Part shown: in pieces, positions 55,144-64,000 of the stretch
Layout: each line of letters begins with the position of its first letter
Numbering within the stretch: position 1 is the stretch's first letter
Source: Serratia fonticola
GTDB taxonomy: Bacteria; Pseudomonadota; Gammaproteobacteria; Enterobacterales; Enterobacteriaceae
Direction of reading: 5' to 3'
Assembly: GCF_001006005.1 (NCBI RefSeq)
Contig: NZ_CP011254.1
Location: 4,092,001 to 4,156,000 of the forward strand
DNA: 64,000 bases
Made by a program: the position numbers and the translations under genes
Notes under the pieces: generated by a model
What the model was told of the DNA's origin: nothing
The model's input: only the letters and a program-made list of their open reading frames with translations
Databases searched by the model: none

Positions 55144-56046
55144 ATGTCGTTAATTTCCCTGATGGGCGCTTTTGAGATCGGCCTGATCTTTGCGCTGGTC
55201 GCGTTGGGCGTATTGATTTCCTTTCGCTTGCTCAATTTTCCCGATCTGACGGCCGATGGCAGCTTCCCTTTAGGGGGCGCGGTTGCCGCAGTGATGATTG
55301 TCAGCGGTTATAACCCTTGGTTGGCATGTTTGCTGGCGGCTATCGCGGGTGCCGGTGCTGGCTGTTTGACGGCTTGGCTGCATGTGCGGCTCGGTATTTT
55401 GCAACTGCTAGCCAGCATTTTGGTGATGATTGCCCTGTATTCTATCAACCTGCGCATTATGGGGGCACCAAACCTGGCCCTGATCGGCTTACCCAGCGTT
55501 TTCACTCCTTTCATCAGTCAGGTTGAGGACAACGCCTGGCTGATCCAACCAATATTGCTGCTGGTGGTGGTCGTGGTCGTCAAACTGGCGCTCGACGCAT
55601 TTCTGACCTCAGAAGTCGGCCTTGCGCTGCGGGCAACCGGAGCGAATCCGCGCATGGCACGTGCTCAGGGGATTGCGACCAGTCGGCTGACGGTGATCGG
55701 CATGGCGGTCTCCAATGCGCTGATAGCGCTGGCGGGCGCACTATACGTACAGACTCAAGGGGGCGCCGATATCTCTATGGGGATCGGCACCATCGTCGTC
55801 GGGCTGGCGGCGGTGATCATCGGTGAGACGCTGTTGCCTGCCCGTAGCCTGTTCCTGATCACTATGGCGACCCTGTTAGGGGCATTGCTGTACCGCCTGA
55901 TGATCGCTCTGGCCCTGAATGCAGACTTTATCGGCTTGCAGGCACAGGATCTGAATCTGATCACCGCGCTACTGGTTACGTTGGCGCTGGTCCTGCCGAA
56001 GTTGAAACAAAAATTGAAAAGCAAGCGGGGGAGGCAGCCATCATGA
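55144..56046 (+). CDS. ABC importer permease (COG4120 type)
   Basis: 300 residues from ATG 55144 (AGG upstream). Eight to nine hydrophobic segments with the branched-chain-permease-like LNFPDLTADGSFPLGGAVAA and GLALRATGANPRMARAQG motifs. Inner-membrane channel of the transporter. Stop overlaps the ATPase start (ATGATG). Confidence 0.88.
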   Translation: MSLISLMGAFEIGLIFALVALGVLISFRLLNFPDLTADGSFPLGGAVAAVMIVSGYNPWLACLLAAIAGAGAGCLTAWLHVRLGILQLLASILVMIALYSINLRIMGAPNLALIGLPSVFTPFISQVEDNAWLIQPILLLVVVVVVKLALDAFLTSEVGLALRATGANPRMARAQGIATSRLTVIGMAVSNALIALAGALYVQTQGGADISMGIGTIVVGLAAVIIGETLLPARSLFLITMATLLGALLYRLMIALALNADFIGLQAQDLNLITALLVTLALVLPKLKQKLKSKRGRQPS

Positions 56047-56837
56047 TGCGTGCCGAGCAGTTGTTTAAAACCTTTAACCCTGGTACCCCGCTGGAGAACC
56101 CGGTATTACGTGGCCTGTCTTTGAACATCGAGGCAGGGCAGTTTGTGACGGTCATTGGCAGTAATGGGGCAGGGAAGTCTACTTTGCTCAATGCGGTCAG
56201 CGGTGATATTACTCCCGATCGCGGCCAAGTGTTTATTGGCGAACAGGACGTTACCCTGATGCCCGCCTGGCGCCGTGCCGGTATGGTCGCCCGTGTGTTC
56301 CAGGATCCGTTGGCGGGAACCTGCGAAGGGCTGAGCATTGAGGAGAATCTGGCCCTGGCTCTGCAGCGCGGTCAAACCCGAGGATTTCAGCGTGCCGTCA
56401 AGAGCAAACAGCGGCAACTGTTCCGCGATAAGTTGGCCACGTTGGAACTGGGGCTGGAGAATCGTTTAGGGGATCACATGGGGCTGCTGTCAGGTGGCCA
56501 GCGTCAGGCGGTCAGCCTGCTGATGGCGTCGCTGCAGCCTTCTCGTCTGCTCTTGCTGGATGAACATACCGCCGCGCTCGATCCTAAAACGGCGGCCTTT
56601 GTGCTGGCATTGACCGACCGTATTGTCGCCGAGCAGCAATTGACCGTACTGATGGTGACGCACTCCATGCGTCAAGCTCTGGATCATGGCCATCGAACCG
56701 TGATGTTGCACCAGGGGCGGGTGGTGCTGGATGTTGTCGGTGAGCAACGGGCCAACATGCAGGTCACCGATCTGCTGGCGATGTTTGAGAAAACACGTGG
56801 CGAAAAGCTGGATGATGATGGGCTACTGCTGAGCTGA
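56043..56837 (+). CDS. ABC importer ATPase (COG1101 type)
   Basis: 264 residues. Walker A GSNGAGKST, signature LSGGQRQAVSLLMA, Walker B LLLLDEHTAALDP (Glu replaced by His-context as in this subfamily: DEHTA) and switch His in VTHSMRQAL. Cytoplasmic motor of the same transporter. Start overlaps the permease stop. Confidence 0.9.
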   Translation: MMRAEQLFKTFNPGTPLENPVLRGLSLNIEAGQFVTVIGSNGAGKSTLLNAVSGDITPDRGQVFIGEQDVTLMPAWRRAGMVARVFQDPLAGTCEGLSIEENLALALQRGQTRGFQRAVKSKQRQLFRDKLATLELGLENRLGDHMGLLSGGQRQAVSLLMASLQPSRLLLLDEHTAALDPKTAAFVLALTDRIVAEQQLTVLMVTHSMRQALDHGHRTVMLHQGRVVLDVVGEQRANMQVTDLLAMFEKTRGEKLDDDGLLLS

Positions 56838-56854
56838 GGCTGTTCACTTTGTTG

Positions 56855-56874
56855 GGGCGCGGCATGCTGCGCCC
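56855..56874. repeat. GC-rich palindrome GGGCGCGGCATGCTGCGCCC
   Basis: Near-perfect palindrome 17 bases after the ATPase stop. An almost identical copy with a T-run terminates the next gene at 58628. Probably a dispersed REP-like or terminator element of the host chromosome. Confidence 0.6.
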
Positions 56875-57001
56875 GCGTAGCTGAATAAAACAGCAAAAAC
56901 AACGGTTTTGGCATAACCTGAGAGCAATTGGTTATTTGCCTGGGTTCCCCGTCCGTGCTGAGATTGTCGCCTGCTAAAAAAAGTCAAACAAGGCGATGAC
57001 C

Positions 57002-58600
57002 ATGTCTACAGGGAAAACGCTGCTCGCGCTGGCGCTGAGCACATTCTTACCGGCAAGCGCTGCCATGGCGGCAGCTAACGATACTCTGATTTATTGCTCC
57101 GAGGCGTCACCGGAGTCGTTCAATCCGCAGATTGCCAGCTCAGGCCCAACGTTCGTTGCCAGCTCGCAGGTGCTGTATAACCGTTTAATCAATTTCGATC
57201 CGATCAAGAACACGCCAACGCCGTCATTGGCAACCGAATGGAAAATTTCCCCGGACGGCAAAACCTACACCTTTACCCTGCGCCAAGGGGTGAAATTCAA
57301 CAGCAATAAAAACTTCAAGCCGACCCGCGATTTTAATGCTGACGATGTAGTGTTCTCGGTGTTACGCCAGAAAGACCCAAATCACCCATACCACAAGGTA
57401 TCGCAGGGTAATTACGAATATTTCCACGACGTAGGTCTGGATACGCTGATTAAGGAAGTGAAAAAGCTGGACGATTATCACGTTCAGTTTGTTCTGAGCG
57501 AGCCGAACGCCGCGTTTCTGGCCGACTGGGGGATGGACTTTGCGTCGATCCTTTCTGCCGAATACGCCGATGCGATGCTAAAAAAAGGCACGCCAGAATA
57601 CGTGGATACCTGGCCAATCGGCACTGGCCCTTACGTCTTGCAGCAGTATAAAGTCGATTCACTGATCCGCTATGCTGCCAACCCTAATTACTGGGATGGA
57701 GAGGTGCCGACCAAGCATCTGATCTTCTCCATAACGCCGAACGTACAGACGCGCCTGGCGAAACTCCAGACTAACGAGTGCCAGATTATCCCTGCACCGG
57801 CTCCGGTACAGTTTGATGAAATCAATAAAAACAAAGATCTGACCCTGCATAAGGTAGATGCGCTGAACGTCGGTTACCTGGCGTTTAACACCGAGAAAAA
57901 ACCGCTGGATAACGTGCTGGTGCGCCAAGCCCTCAACTATGCCACTGACAAAAAGGCGATAGTTAACGCGGTGTTTTTAGGTTCAGCCACGGTGGCGAAA
58001 TCGCCGCTGCCGCCAAATATGCTGGGCTTTGATAAAGACCTGCAGGATTACGGTTATGATCCGCAAAAAGCCAAGGCGTTGCTGAAACAGGCTGGGTTGG
58101 AAAAAGGCTTTGAGATCACGTTGTGGTCAATGCCGGTTCAGCGCCCGTATAACCCGAACTCCAAGCGTATTGCGGAAATGCTGCAAAGCGATTGGGAAAA
58201 GGTTGGCGTGAAGGCGAAAATTGTCTCTTACGAGTGGGGGGAATATCTTGCCGGTATGCGTAAGGGCGAGCATGACACCGCGCTGTTTGGCTGGATGTCC
58301 GATAATGGCGATCCGGATAACTTTGCCGAGGTGCTGCTGGGGTGCAACAGTATCAAAACCGGCTCGAATGCCGCGCGTTGGTGCGATAAAACCTATGATG
58401 GTCTGGTACAGCAGGCCAGATTGACTAGCGTCCCTGCCGAGCGTGCAAAACTCTACGGGCAGGCGCAGGAAATCTTCTACCAGCAGGCTCCGTGGATTGC
58501 TCTGGCGAATGGTAAAACCTTCTATGCCACGCGCAGCAACGTTAGTGGCTATAGCGTCAGCTTGATGGGCAGTGATTTTTCCAAAGCCAAACTGAATTAA
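57002..58600 (+). CDS. DppA-like dipeptide-binding periplasmic protein
   Basis: 532 residues from ATG 57002, eight bases after AAGG; the ATG at 56996 is too close to it. Signal peptide (TLLALALSTFLPASAAMAA) and the SBP family 5 signature (LATEWKISPDGKTYTFTLRQ ... WPIGTGPYVL). Length and sequence pattern fit DppA (535). Usually feeds the DppBCDF permease, which is not next to it here. A single gene with its own terminator. Confidence 0.88.
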   Translation: MSTGKTLLALALSTFLPASAAMAAANDTLIYCSEASPESFNPQIASSGPTFVASSQVLYNRLINFDPIKNTPTPSLATEWKISPDGKTYTFTLRQGVKFNSNKNFKPTRDFNADDVVFSVLRQKDPNHPYHKVSQGNYEYFHDVGLDTLIKEVKKLDDYHVQFVLSEPNAAFLADWGMDFASILSAEYADAMLKKGTPEYVDTWPIGTGPYVLQQYKVDSLIRYAANPNYWDGEVPTKHLIFSITPNVQTRLAKLQTNECQIIPAPAPVQFDEINKNKDLTLHKVDALNVGYLAFNTEKKPLDNVLVRQALNYATDKKAIVNAVFLGSATVAKSPLPPNMLGFDKDLQDYGYDPQKAKALLKQAGLEKGFEITLWSMPVQRPYNPNSKRIAEMLQSDWEKVGVKAKIVSYEWGEYLAGMRKGEHDTALFGWMSDNGDPDNFAEVLLGCNSIKTGSNAARWCDKTYDGLVQQARLTSVPAERAKLYGQAQEIFYQQAPWIALANGKTFYATRSNVSGYSVSLMGSDFSKAKLN

Positions 58601-58627
58601 CCTCAATATACCTGGCTACCATTGTAG

Positions 58628-58655
58628 GGGCGCAGCATGCTGCGCCCGTTTTTTT
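58628..58655 (+). terminator. Terminator of the DppA-like gene
   Basis: GGGCGCAGCATGCTGCGCCC palindrome followed by GTTTTTTT. A near copy of the palindrome at 56855. Confidence 0.8.
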
Positions 58656-58658
58656 AGG

Positions 58659-59912
58659 CTATATAGGCCGATGGGCAACGCGGTAGCCTGCCAGCACGGC
58701 GGCCAACACCATAAACAGATGCCCCTCGGCGGAGTCCAATAGGAACGAGTTGAACAGGTGGCAGGCCAGATAACTGCCGAGCACGGCAACCAGCAGGTTG
58801 CGGCAGGCTGTTGGTTGCCGCCAGGCCGCTCGGAAGCAGCACCACATCCACCCCAGAAACAGCGCCAGCCCCAGCAAGCCATTTTGTACCGTTTCCAGCA
58901 GATACTCATTGTGCGGGTTATGCACGCCGTAACCGGTCTGCGCATTACCATACCAGAAGCTCCCGGCCCCGTTACCCAGCAGTGGGGCCTGTTTTATCAG
59001 GCGCAGCGATTCGCGGGCAAAGGCGGTGCGTTGCCCCATCGAGTTGTCGCAAGCCTGATAGGCCTGCTCTGCCGGGGCCAACACGCAATTGCGCACCTCA
59101 GCAAGGCCGAGCGTCAGGCGCTCCGTCGCTCTATTGGGGATTAAAATCAGCATAATAGTCAGCAGCGAGCCGCAGGCTAGAACGCCCAACCGCTGCCAGC
59201 GGGGCAGCGTCAGCAGCAACCAAAGCCCTACGCCTACCAATAGCGCCACATAGCCGGTACGCCCCTGTACCATCAGCAGCACGTTCGCCGTTGCCAGCAG
59301 AACCAATGCCCCATAGCACCAACGCAGCACGCCTGATTGCGCAAAAGCACGGGTTAGCCATATCAACGCAGCAAACGCCATAAACACGTTCTGGGTTATC
59401 TGCAGTTTAAACACCGTTGGATTCTGCGGATCGAGGCCACCCAGCGTCACATGCCCGATCCCCGAAGTCAGACTGATCGCCAGTATCAGGGCATTGGCGA
59501 GCAGAAAGCCGCTGATAAACCGGGTGATAAGCCTGGAGTCGGTGAGAAAGAACAGCGCCAGAGGAAGTACAAACAGGAGCTTTTGATACTTGCCGACCAT
59601 CTTTGGGCCGTACTCGTGGTGCTGGGTCAATAACGAGGCGGCCAGCAGTGCAAACATCAATGCGGGCAGCCACACTAGCGGTTGTTTGAGCAAAGGCATC
59701 AGGTGGCGAAAGTCACGCTGCCACAGCAGACATATCGCCGCCAACACCAGCGAAGCGTTCATCAGCGCATTGGAAGTCGGCAGGGACACACCGATCAAAA
59801 ACGCAGTGAAGCCAAACAGCCGAAGGCGGGCAGGGGAGAGTAACGATACAGAACACGGTGCGGTGGATGGCATGGAGTGGCTCAAATCAGGGTTAATTAA
59901 ACACGGTGTCAT
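58659..59912 (-). CDS. waaL: O-antigen ligase (WaaL family)
   Basis: 417 residues with ten or more hydrophobic segments and the Wzy_C/WaaL region VHNPHNEYLLETVQNGLL, including the catalytic-type His. Inner membrane; joins O-antigen from undecaprenyl carrier to lipid A-core. The start at 59912 overlaps the heptosyltransferase end by 20 bases; an internal ATG at 59876 is also possible. A decayed relative lies at 53765. O-antigen ligases vary a lot, so exact substrate is unknown. Confidence 0.82.
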   Translation of the reverse strand: MTPCLINPDLSHSMPSTAPCSVSLLSPARLRLFGFTAFLIGVSLPTSNALMNASLVLAAICLLWQRDFRHLMPLLKQPLVWLPALMFALLAASLLTQHHEYGPKMVGKYQKLLFVLPLALFFLTDSRLITRFISGFLLANALILAISLTSGIGHVTLGGLDPQNPTVFKLQITQNVFMAFAALIWLTRAFAQSGVLRWCYGALVLLATANVLLMVQGRTGYVALLVGVGLWLLLTLPRWQRLGVLACGSLLTIMLILIPNRATERLTLGLAEVRNCVLAPAEQAYQACDNSMGQRTAFARESLRLIKQAPLLGNGAGSFWYGNAQTGYGVHNPHNEYLLETVQNGLLGLALFLGWMWCCFRAAWRQPTACRNLLVAVLGSYLACHLFNSFLLDSAEGHLFMVLAAVLAGYRVAHRPI

Positions 59913-61062
59913 TCACCGTGCGGGAAGTTGGGATATCCAGGCAGGTGAGCTGGCGGTTTATGGCCCGGATAACCTCATTGGCGGGTATGGCGTCCAGATA
60001 ACGTTCCGGGGTCGCGGTGTTCACTTCATCGGGGTGTGGTAATGAGCGGTAGTTGCCTGCCCATAACAGGATGTGAGGAGCCTGCCAGGGTGACCACTGT
60101 TGCAGATTGCTGGGGCCGAACAGCACGACGGAAGGCGTCTGCAAGGCGGCGGCCATATGCATCGCTACCGAATCCACCCCGATAAACAGCTTCGCCCGAT
60201 CGATCAAGACGGCCAGCTCCGGCAGGTCCAGGCGACCGGCCAGATTGACCACCCGTTGTGGCATGGCGCAGTGGGCCAGAATAGCGGCTATCATGGCGAT
60301 CTCATCGGCAGAACGTCCCCCGGTGAGCACCACGGTTTCTCCGCTGGCGGTGAGATGGTCGATAACCCGAGTGAATCCCGCCACCGACCAGGTTTTGAAT
60401 GCCCAACGCGCGGTAGGCTGGATCAGCACGAAATCCGTCAGGTGATGATGTTGGCTGAGGCGATTAATCTCATCGATATCGCGCTGCCGGTAAGCCTGGG
60501 TCACCTTGGTCACCAAGGTGGGTAAGGCCAACGGGGACAGAATCGAGAGGTTATTGAGCACGGTGTGCCGTTGGTCATGCCCGTCCACCGGCACCAACAA
60601 CGAATGGCAAGCACGCCACAGCTGATTATTACGCTTGGGGTAAGCAAACCCCAGGCTGAATGTCGGTTTGAGAAAGCGGCAATACAACGCAGCCCGCCAC
60701 TGGTCGGACAGATTAATCACCAGGTCGTAGTGGCCGGTGTTGAGGCTGTTCCACAGGGCTTGTTCACCGCGGTACTGTGTCTTATAGCCCTGGAGTTTTA
60801 GGCTGCGATCGACGGTATAGGTCAGATAGACATCCCGATTGCCTGCCAGCATCGCCTCGGTGCCGTCATACACCAGCACGTCAATCAGGGCATTGGGGTA
60901 ATTGGCGCGCAGCGTACTGAGCAACGGGGTAGTTAGCAGGACGTCACCAAAGTGACGCAGCTTGATAACCAGGATGCGCTGTACCCGATCGCGGTGCAGT
61001 AGTCCGTTGGGCAAGCGACGGTCAGGTAACACGGCCTTGCCAGCACTCATCGCGAACGTCAT
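59893..61062 (-). CDS. waaQ: LPS core heptosyltransferase III (WaaQ type, GT9)
   Basis: 389 residues. GT9 fold with the N-terminal VIKLRHFGDVLLTTPLLSTL motif characteristic of WaaQ and the donor-site segment FIGVDSVAMHMAAALQTPSV. Cytoplasmic; adds the third heptose to the inner core of LPS. Overlaps the O-antigen ligase gene, forming an LPS operon. No other core-assembly genes are present in the window. Confidence 0.85.
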   Translation of the reverse strand: MTFAMSAGKAVLPDRRLPNGLLHRDRVQRILVIKLRHFGDVLLTTPLLSTLRANYPNALIDVLVYDGTEAMLAGNRDVYLTYTVDRSLKLQGYKTQYRGEQALWNSLNTGHYDLVINLSDQWRAALYCRFLKPTFSLGFAYPKRNNQLWRACHSLLVPVDGHDQRHTVLNNLSILSPLALPTLVTKVTQAYRQRDIDEINRLSQHHHLTDFVLIQPTARWAFKTWSVAGFTRVIDHLTASGETVVLTGGRSADEIAMIAAILAHCAMPQRVVNLAGRLDLPELAVLIDRAKLFIGVDSVAMHMAAALQTPSVVLFGPSNLQQWSPWQAPHILLWAGNYRSLPHPDEVNTATPERYLDAIPANEVIRAINRQLTCLDIPTSRTVNDTVFN

Positions 61063-61341
61063 ATTTTGCTGATATATCCCAGAGAACGATAAAAGGCGAT
61101 CTTATAGGTGGCGGAAAGACAAAGATAATTGGTTGTACAGATCAATAAGATCAGACCGATCGTTGAAAACGATCAATCCAGGACAAAGTAAGGGGGTATT
61201 GTGCGAGTTTGTGAGCCACGGGATAAATCGTCTATTAAGAATTTTAGTATGGCAGCCACTGGCAGAAGTGTAAGGATGAATAACGGGTGGTGAGGGATGG
61301 GTGGAAAGCCGAACCTCATCCTTGAGGTTCGACCTTACAGA

Positions 61342-63486
61342 TTAGCCCGCAGCGGCCTCGCGGAGGCGCTGTTTGATCTTGCTGTACTCTTGCTGAACAT
61401 AGTGTTCTGCCTGCCCTTGATCCTTAATCGGCTCAATTTGCACGGCACAGTATTTGTATTCCGGCGTTTTGGTAATCGGGCTGAGGTTTTCCGCCACCAG
61501 CTCGTTACAGGCACCGATCCACCATTGGTAGGTCATGTAGATCGCACCCCGGTTAGGGCGTTCGCTGACGTTGGCACGGGTAATGACCTTGCCCTGACGG
61601 GAGCGTACCCACACCAAGGCCTGATCCTCAATCCCTAGCCGTGCGGCGTCTTCCGAGTTGACTTGCACATAGCCCGGTTCATCGGCCAACGCGACCAGTG
61701 CCTTACAGTTGCCGGTCATCGAACGGCAGGAGTAATGGCCCACTTCGCGTACCGTCGACAGCACGAACGGGAACTCATCGCTGAGCTGATCGATCGGCGG
61801 AGCCCATTCACAGGTAAAGAACTCCGCTTTGCCACCGGGCCGAGAGAATTCCCCGCCTTCGTACAGATAAGGGGTACCCGGGTGATCCAACGTTGGGCAA
61901 GGCCACTGAATGTAAGCCAGGTCTGCCATCTTCTCGTAGGTAGCGCCGTAATAGATCGGGCACAGCTCGCGCAGTTCGTCCCAGATTTCCTGCGTGTTGT
62001 TGTAGTGCATCGGGTAACCCATAGCCGTCGACATCAGGCTGATGATTTGCCAGTCCGTCTTCACATCGCCCACTGGTTCCACTGCTTTATAGAAGCGTTG
62101 GAAGCCGCGGTCTGCCGCGGTATACACCCCTTCATGCTCGCCCCATGAGGTTGCCGGGAAAATAACGTCGGCAATCGCGGCGGTTTTGGTCATGAAGATA
62201 TCCTGCACGATCAGCAAATCCAGCTTCTCAAAGGTTCTACGGATGGTGGCTAAATCCGGCTCTGTTTGTAGCGGATCTTCCCCCATGATGTAGTGCGCTT
62301 TGAGTTTGCCATGGTCGATATTGTGCGGCACTTCGCTCAACGCATAGCCGGCCTCGGCTGGCATTGCGTCGATCCCCCATGCGTTGGCAAACCTTTCCCG
62401 CGCCTCGGCATCCGTTACCTGGAAATAGCCGGGCAGGGTGTTAGGCAACGCGCCCATATCACAGGCACCCTGAACGTTGTTCTGTCCGCGCACCGGGTTA
62501 ACCCCGACGTTCGGCTTGCCCAGGTTACCGGTCAGCATCGCCAGGCTGGTCAGCGCACGCACGGTTTCCACGCCCTGATAGAACTGGGTGACGCCCATGC
62601 CCCACAGGATGGTTGCCGTTGGCGCGCCAGCATACATGCGTGCCGTTTCACGGATCTGCTGGGCGGTGAGGCCCGTGGTTTTTTCAACCGACTCCGGTGG
62701 GTAGTCCGCCACGATGGCGCGGTACTCATCGAACTGCTCGGTATGCTGTTCAACAAACGCCTGATCGTACAGGTTCTCCTCAATCATCACATGAGCGAGT
62801 GCGTTGATCAGGGCGATGTTGGAACCGTTTTTCAACGGCAAATGGATATCCGCAATACGCGCCGTTTCGATATAGCGCGGATCGCAAACAATGACCTTGG
62901 CTCCTTTCTCCTTCGCCTTGAGAATGCGGCGGGCGACAATAGGATGCGAGTCCGCGGCGTTATAGCCGAAGACAAAAATACACTGGGTATCCTCAATCTC
63001 GCAGATTGAGTTACTCATGGCGCCGTTACCGACCGATCGCTGCAGACCTGCAACCGAGGGGCCGTGTCAGACGCGTGCGCAACAGTCGATATTGTTAGTA
63101 CCGACGGTGGCGCGAGCAAATTTCTGCATCACATAGTTGGCTTCGTTACCGGGCCCGCGCGAGGAGCCGGTCGTCATAATCGCATTCGGGCCGTATTTCT
63201 CTTTAACGGCCAGCAGGCGTGAACTGGCGAACTCGATGGCCTCTTCCCAAGACACCGATTCCAGTTTGCCACCCCGTTCCCGGCGGATCATCGGCGTTTT
63301 CAGCCGTGGCGTCAGGATCTTGGTATCGTGAACGAAATCCCAGCCGTAATACCCTTTCAGGCATAGCTCGCCCTGATTGGTCACGCCGTTAGCGCCTTCG
63401 GCCTTAACGATCCTGCCGTTGTCGACTATCAGGTTGATTTTGCAACCTGAAGCGCAATAAGGGCAGACCGTGATGACTGTTTTCAT
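61342..63486 (-). CDS. fdhF: Formate dehydrogenase H, selenoprotein (FdhF)
   Basis: 714 residues when the in-frame TGA at 63069-63067 is read as selenocysteine (Sec140, the position in E. coli FdhF, 715 residues). Start ATG 63486 has AGGAG eight bases upstream. N-terminal [4Fe-4S] motif CPYCASGC with a fourth Cys in GELCLKG; molybdopterin-guanine-dinucleotide oxidoreductase domains follow; the active site reads RV-Sec-HGPSV. Oxidises formate to CO2 in the formate hydrogenlyase complex. A SECIS directly after the codon and a sigma-54 promoter upstream support a functional gene. It must not be split into two frames. Confidence 0.96.
63030..63069 (-). promoter_or_regulatory. SECIS element for Sec140 of fdhF
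   Basis: The 40 bases starting at the UGA are almost identical to the E. coli fdhF SECIS as I recall it, including the GGTCTGC apical loop region bound by SelB. Confidence 0.85.
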
Positions 63487-63581
63487 CTCAGCACTCCTTT
63501 TTAAACCTGTTCGACATTGCTCAACACGCCACTGGACCAGAAAATCTCCCCGGTGACGAAAAATGTGTCTCACTTATTTGA

Positions 63582-63597
63582 AGCATAAATTGTGCCA
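63582..63597 (-). promoter_or_regulatory. Sigma-54 promoter of fdhF
   Basis: Minus strand reads TGGCACAATTTATGCT: the GG (-24) and GC (-12) pairs are exactly ten bases apart, as sigma-54 requires. It lies about 95 bases upstream of the fdhF start. E. coli fdhF is activated from such a promoter by FhlA; no clear FhlA site was seen in 63600-63820. Confidence 0.8.
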
Positions 63598-63821
63598 CGC
63601 TGACTTGATGTGGATTAACGACTCGCATTTATTGTCATCATCCAAAACACTCAAGTTGCTGTGGTTGATGGTGTTACAGGCGGGGATCATGCAGAACGCC
63701 GACACGCCGTGAATCCGTCCCTGGAGGCTCGTATCGCGCATCCTTGCGCTCAACGGTCGGCTAACCTGCAATGATCCCCACCTGTCTCAAGCTTTCGTGT
63801 TGCGGTATTAGGCGCTGCTAT

Positions 63822-64000
63822 TCAGAGCCGCTCAAAACCTTCCCCCGTATCCCATATTGATAACCGCTGATAAATCACCCGTACCGCCTGCGTCACTTTC
63901 TCCGTCATCGGGAAATAGAACATCACCACGTCCGGCTGAATGCCGAGAAATATCACTTCCTCAATATCCTCACGTAGCTGGTCGATCAGGAAATTGAGCG
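63822..64000 (-). CDS. hycI: Hydrogenase 3 maturation protease HycI (3' part only)
   Basis: The C-terminal 59 residues are present: FLIDQLREDIEEVIFLGIQP followed by DVVMFYFPMTEKV and VIYQRLSIWDTGEGFERL, matching the end of E. coli HycI (LIDQLKEDIGEVIFLGIQPD). HycI trims the large subunit of hydrogenase 3 of formate hydrogenlyase. Same strand as fdhF, 335 bases upstream of it; the gene continues beyond the window. Confidence 0.85.
   Translation of the reverse strand, partial: LNFLIDQLREDIEEVIFLGIQPDVVMFYFPMTEKVTQAVRVIYQRLSIWDTGEGFERL

Noticed and set aside
63067..63069. In-frame stop codon that would make fdhF a pseudogene
   Set aside because: It is at codon 140, the selenocysteine position, followed by a SECIS nearly identical to that of E. 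coli fdhF.
63574..63771. 65-codon minus-strand frame between hycI and fdhF
   Set aside because: It covers the sigma-54 promoter of fdhF and has no recognisable features.
1..64000. tRNA genes, rRNA genes and CRISPR arrays
   Set aside because: None recognised on either strand; the island's attachment end, if at a tRNA, must lie left of the window.

Overview
Organism and setting. The window looks like an enterobacterial chromosome, most likely Yersiniaceae and Serratia-like. This is inferred from the right flank: a selenocysteine-containing formate dehydrogenase H (fdhF) next to hycI, LPS-core/O-antigen ligation genes (heptosyltransferase, O-antigen ligase), a DppA-like binding protein, and a repeated GC-rich palindrome used as a terminator. 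The species cannot be fixed from the sequence. Positions 1 to about 53.4 kb are a lower-GC, mosaic accessory island full of gene remnants; from about 53.5 kb on, base composition and gene content become core-like.

Left arm (1-20.9 kb). A very large open-ended protein (over 2270 residues) finishes in a His/Cys region resembling the C80 cysteine protease domain of MARTX/TcdB toxins. It is followed by the 3' stub of a group II intron and three small helical proteins of unknown function. A gene for the type III needle-tip protein (IpaD/SipD family) with a long extra N-terminus comes next, then a convergent M60-family metallopeptidase with no signal peptide. A minus-strand operon follows (EamA exporter, PLP decarboxylase, PLP aminotransferase), then a 388-residue unknown protein with a degenerate partial copy beside it, and a transposase scrap.

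Core type III secretion system (20.9-47.5 kb). This is a nearly complete Inv-Mxi-Spa/Ysa-type system in SPI-1-like order: lytic transglycosylase (divergent), AraC activator, sctC, W, V, effector chaperone, sctN, O, P, Q, R, S, T, U, translocator chaperone, translocators sctE and sctB, a SipA-like effector with C-terminal repeats, and an acyl carrier protein. After a 1.7 kb gap come sctD, F, I, J, K, L, a small protein and a lipoprotein (pilotin candidate). Most junctions are overlapping or a few bases apart. The tip-protein gene, normally between sctB and sipA, is missing from that slot; its only homologue lies about 26 kb away at 10.8 kb.

Right arm of the island (47.5-53.4 kb). An IS66 remnant, an OspG/NleH/YspK-like kinase effector whose 5' part looks frameshifted, a pair of regulators (winged-helix plus LuxR-type), a fimbrial-subunit pseudogene, and a MarT/FidL-like regulator pair.

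Core flank (53.5-64 kb). A clpP-like remnant and a waaL-like remnant mark the junction. Then come an ABC importer (COG2984/4120/1101 type), a DppA-like protein, O-antigen ligase, heptosyltransferase, fdhF with its UGA codon, SECIS and sigma-54 promoter, and the 3' end of hycI.

Most striking pattern. Homopolymeric G/C tracts of 7-11 bases lie inside many island genes (sctV G11, sctP G9, sctU G8, lipoprotein C8, toxin G8 twice, SipA-like G7) and just upstream of the decarboxylase reading frame (G7), where the native start appears to be out of frame by one base. None of 7 or more was seen in the GC-richer core flank. This suggests phase-variable (contingency) control of a type III secretion system.
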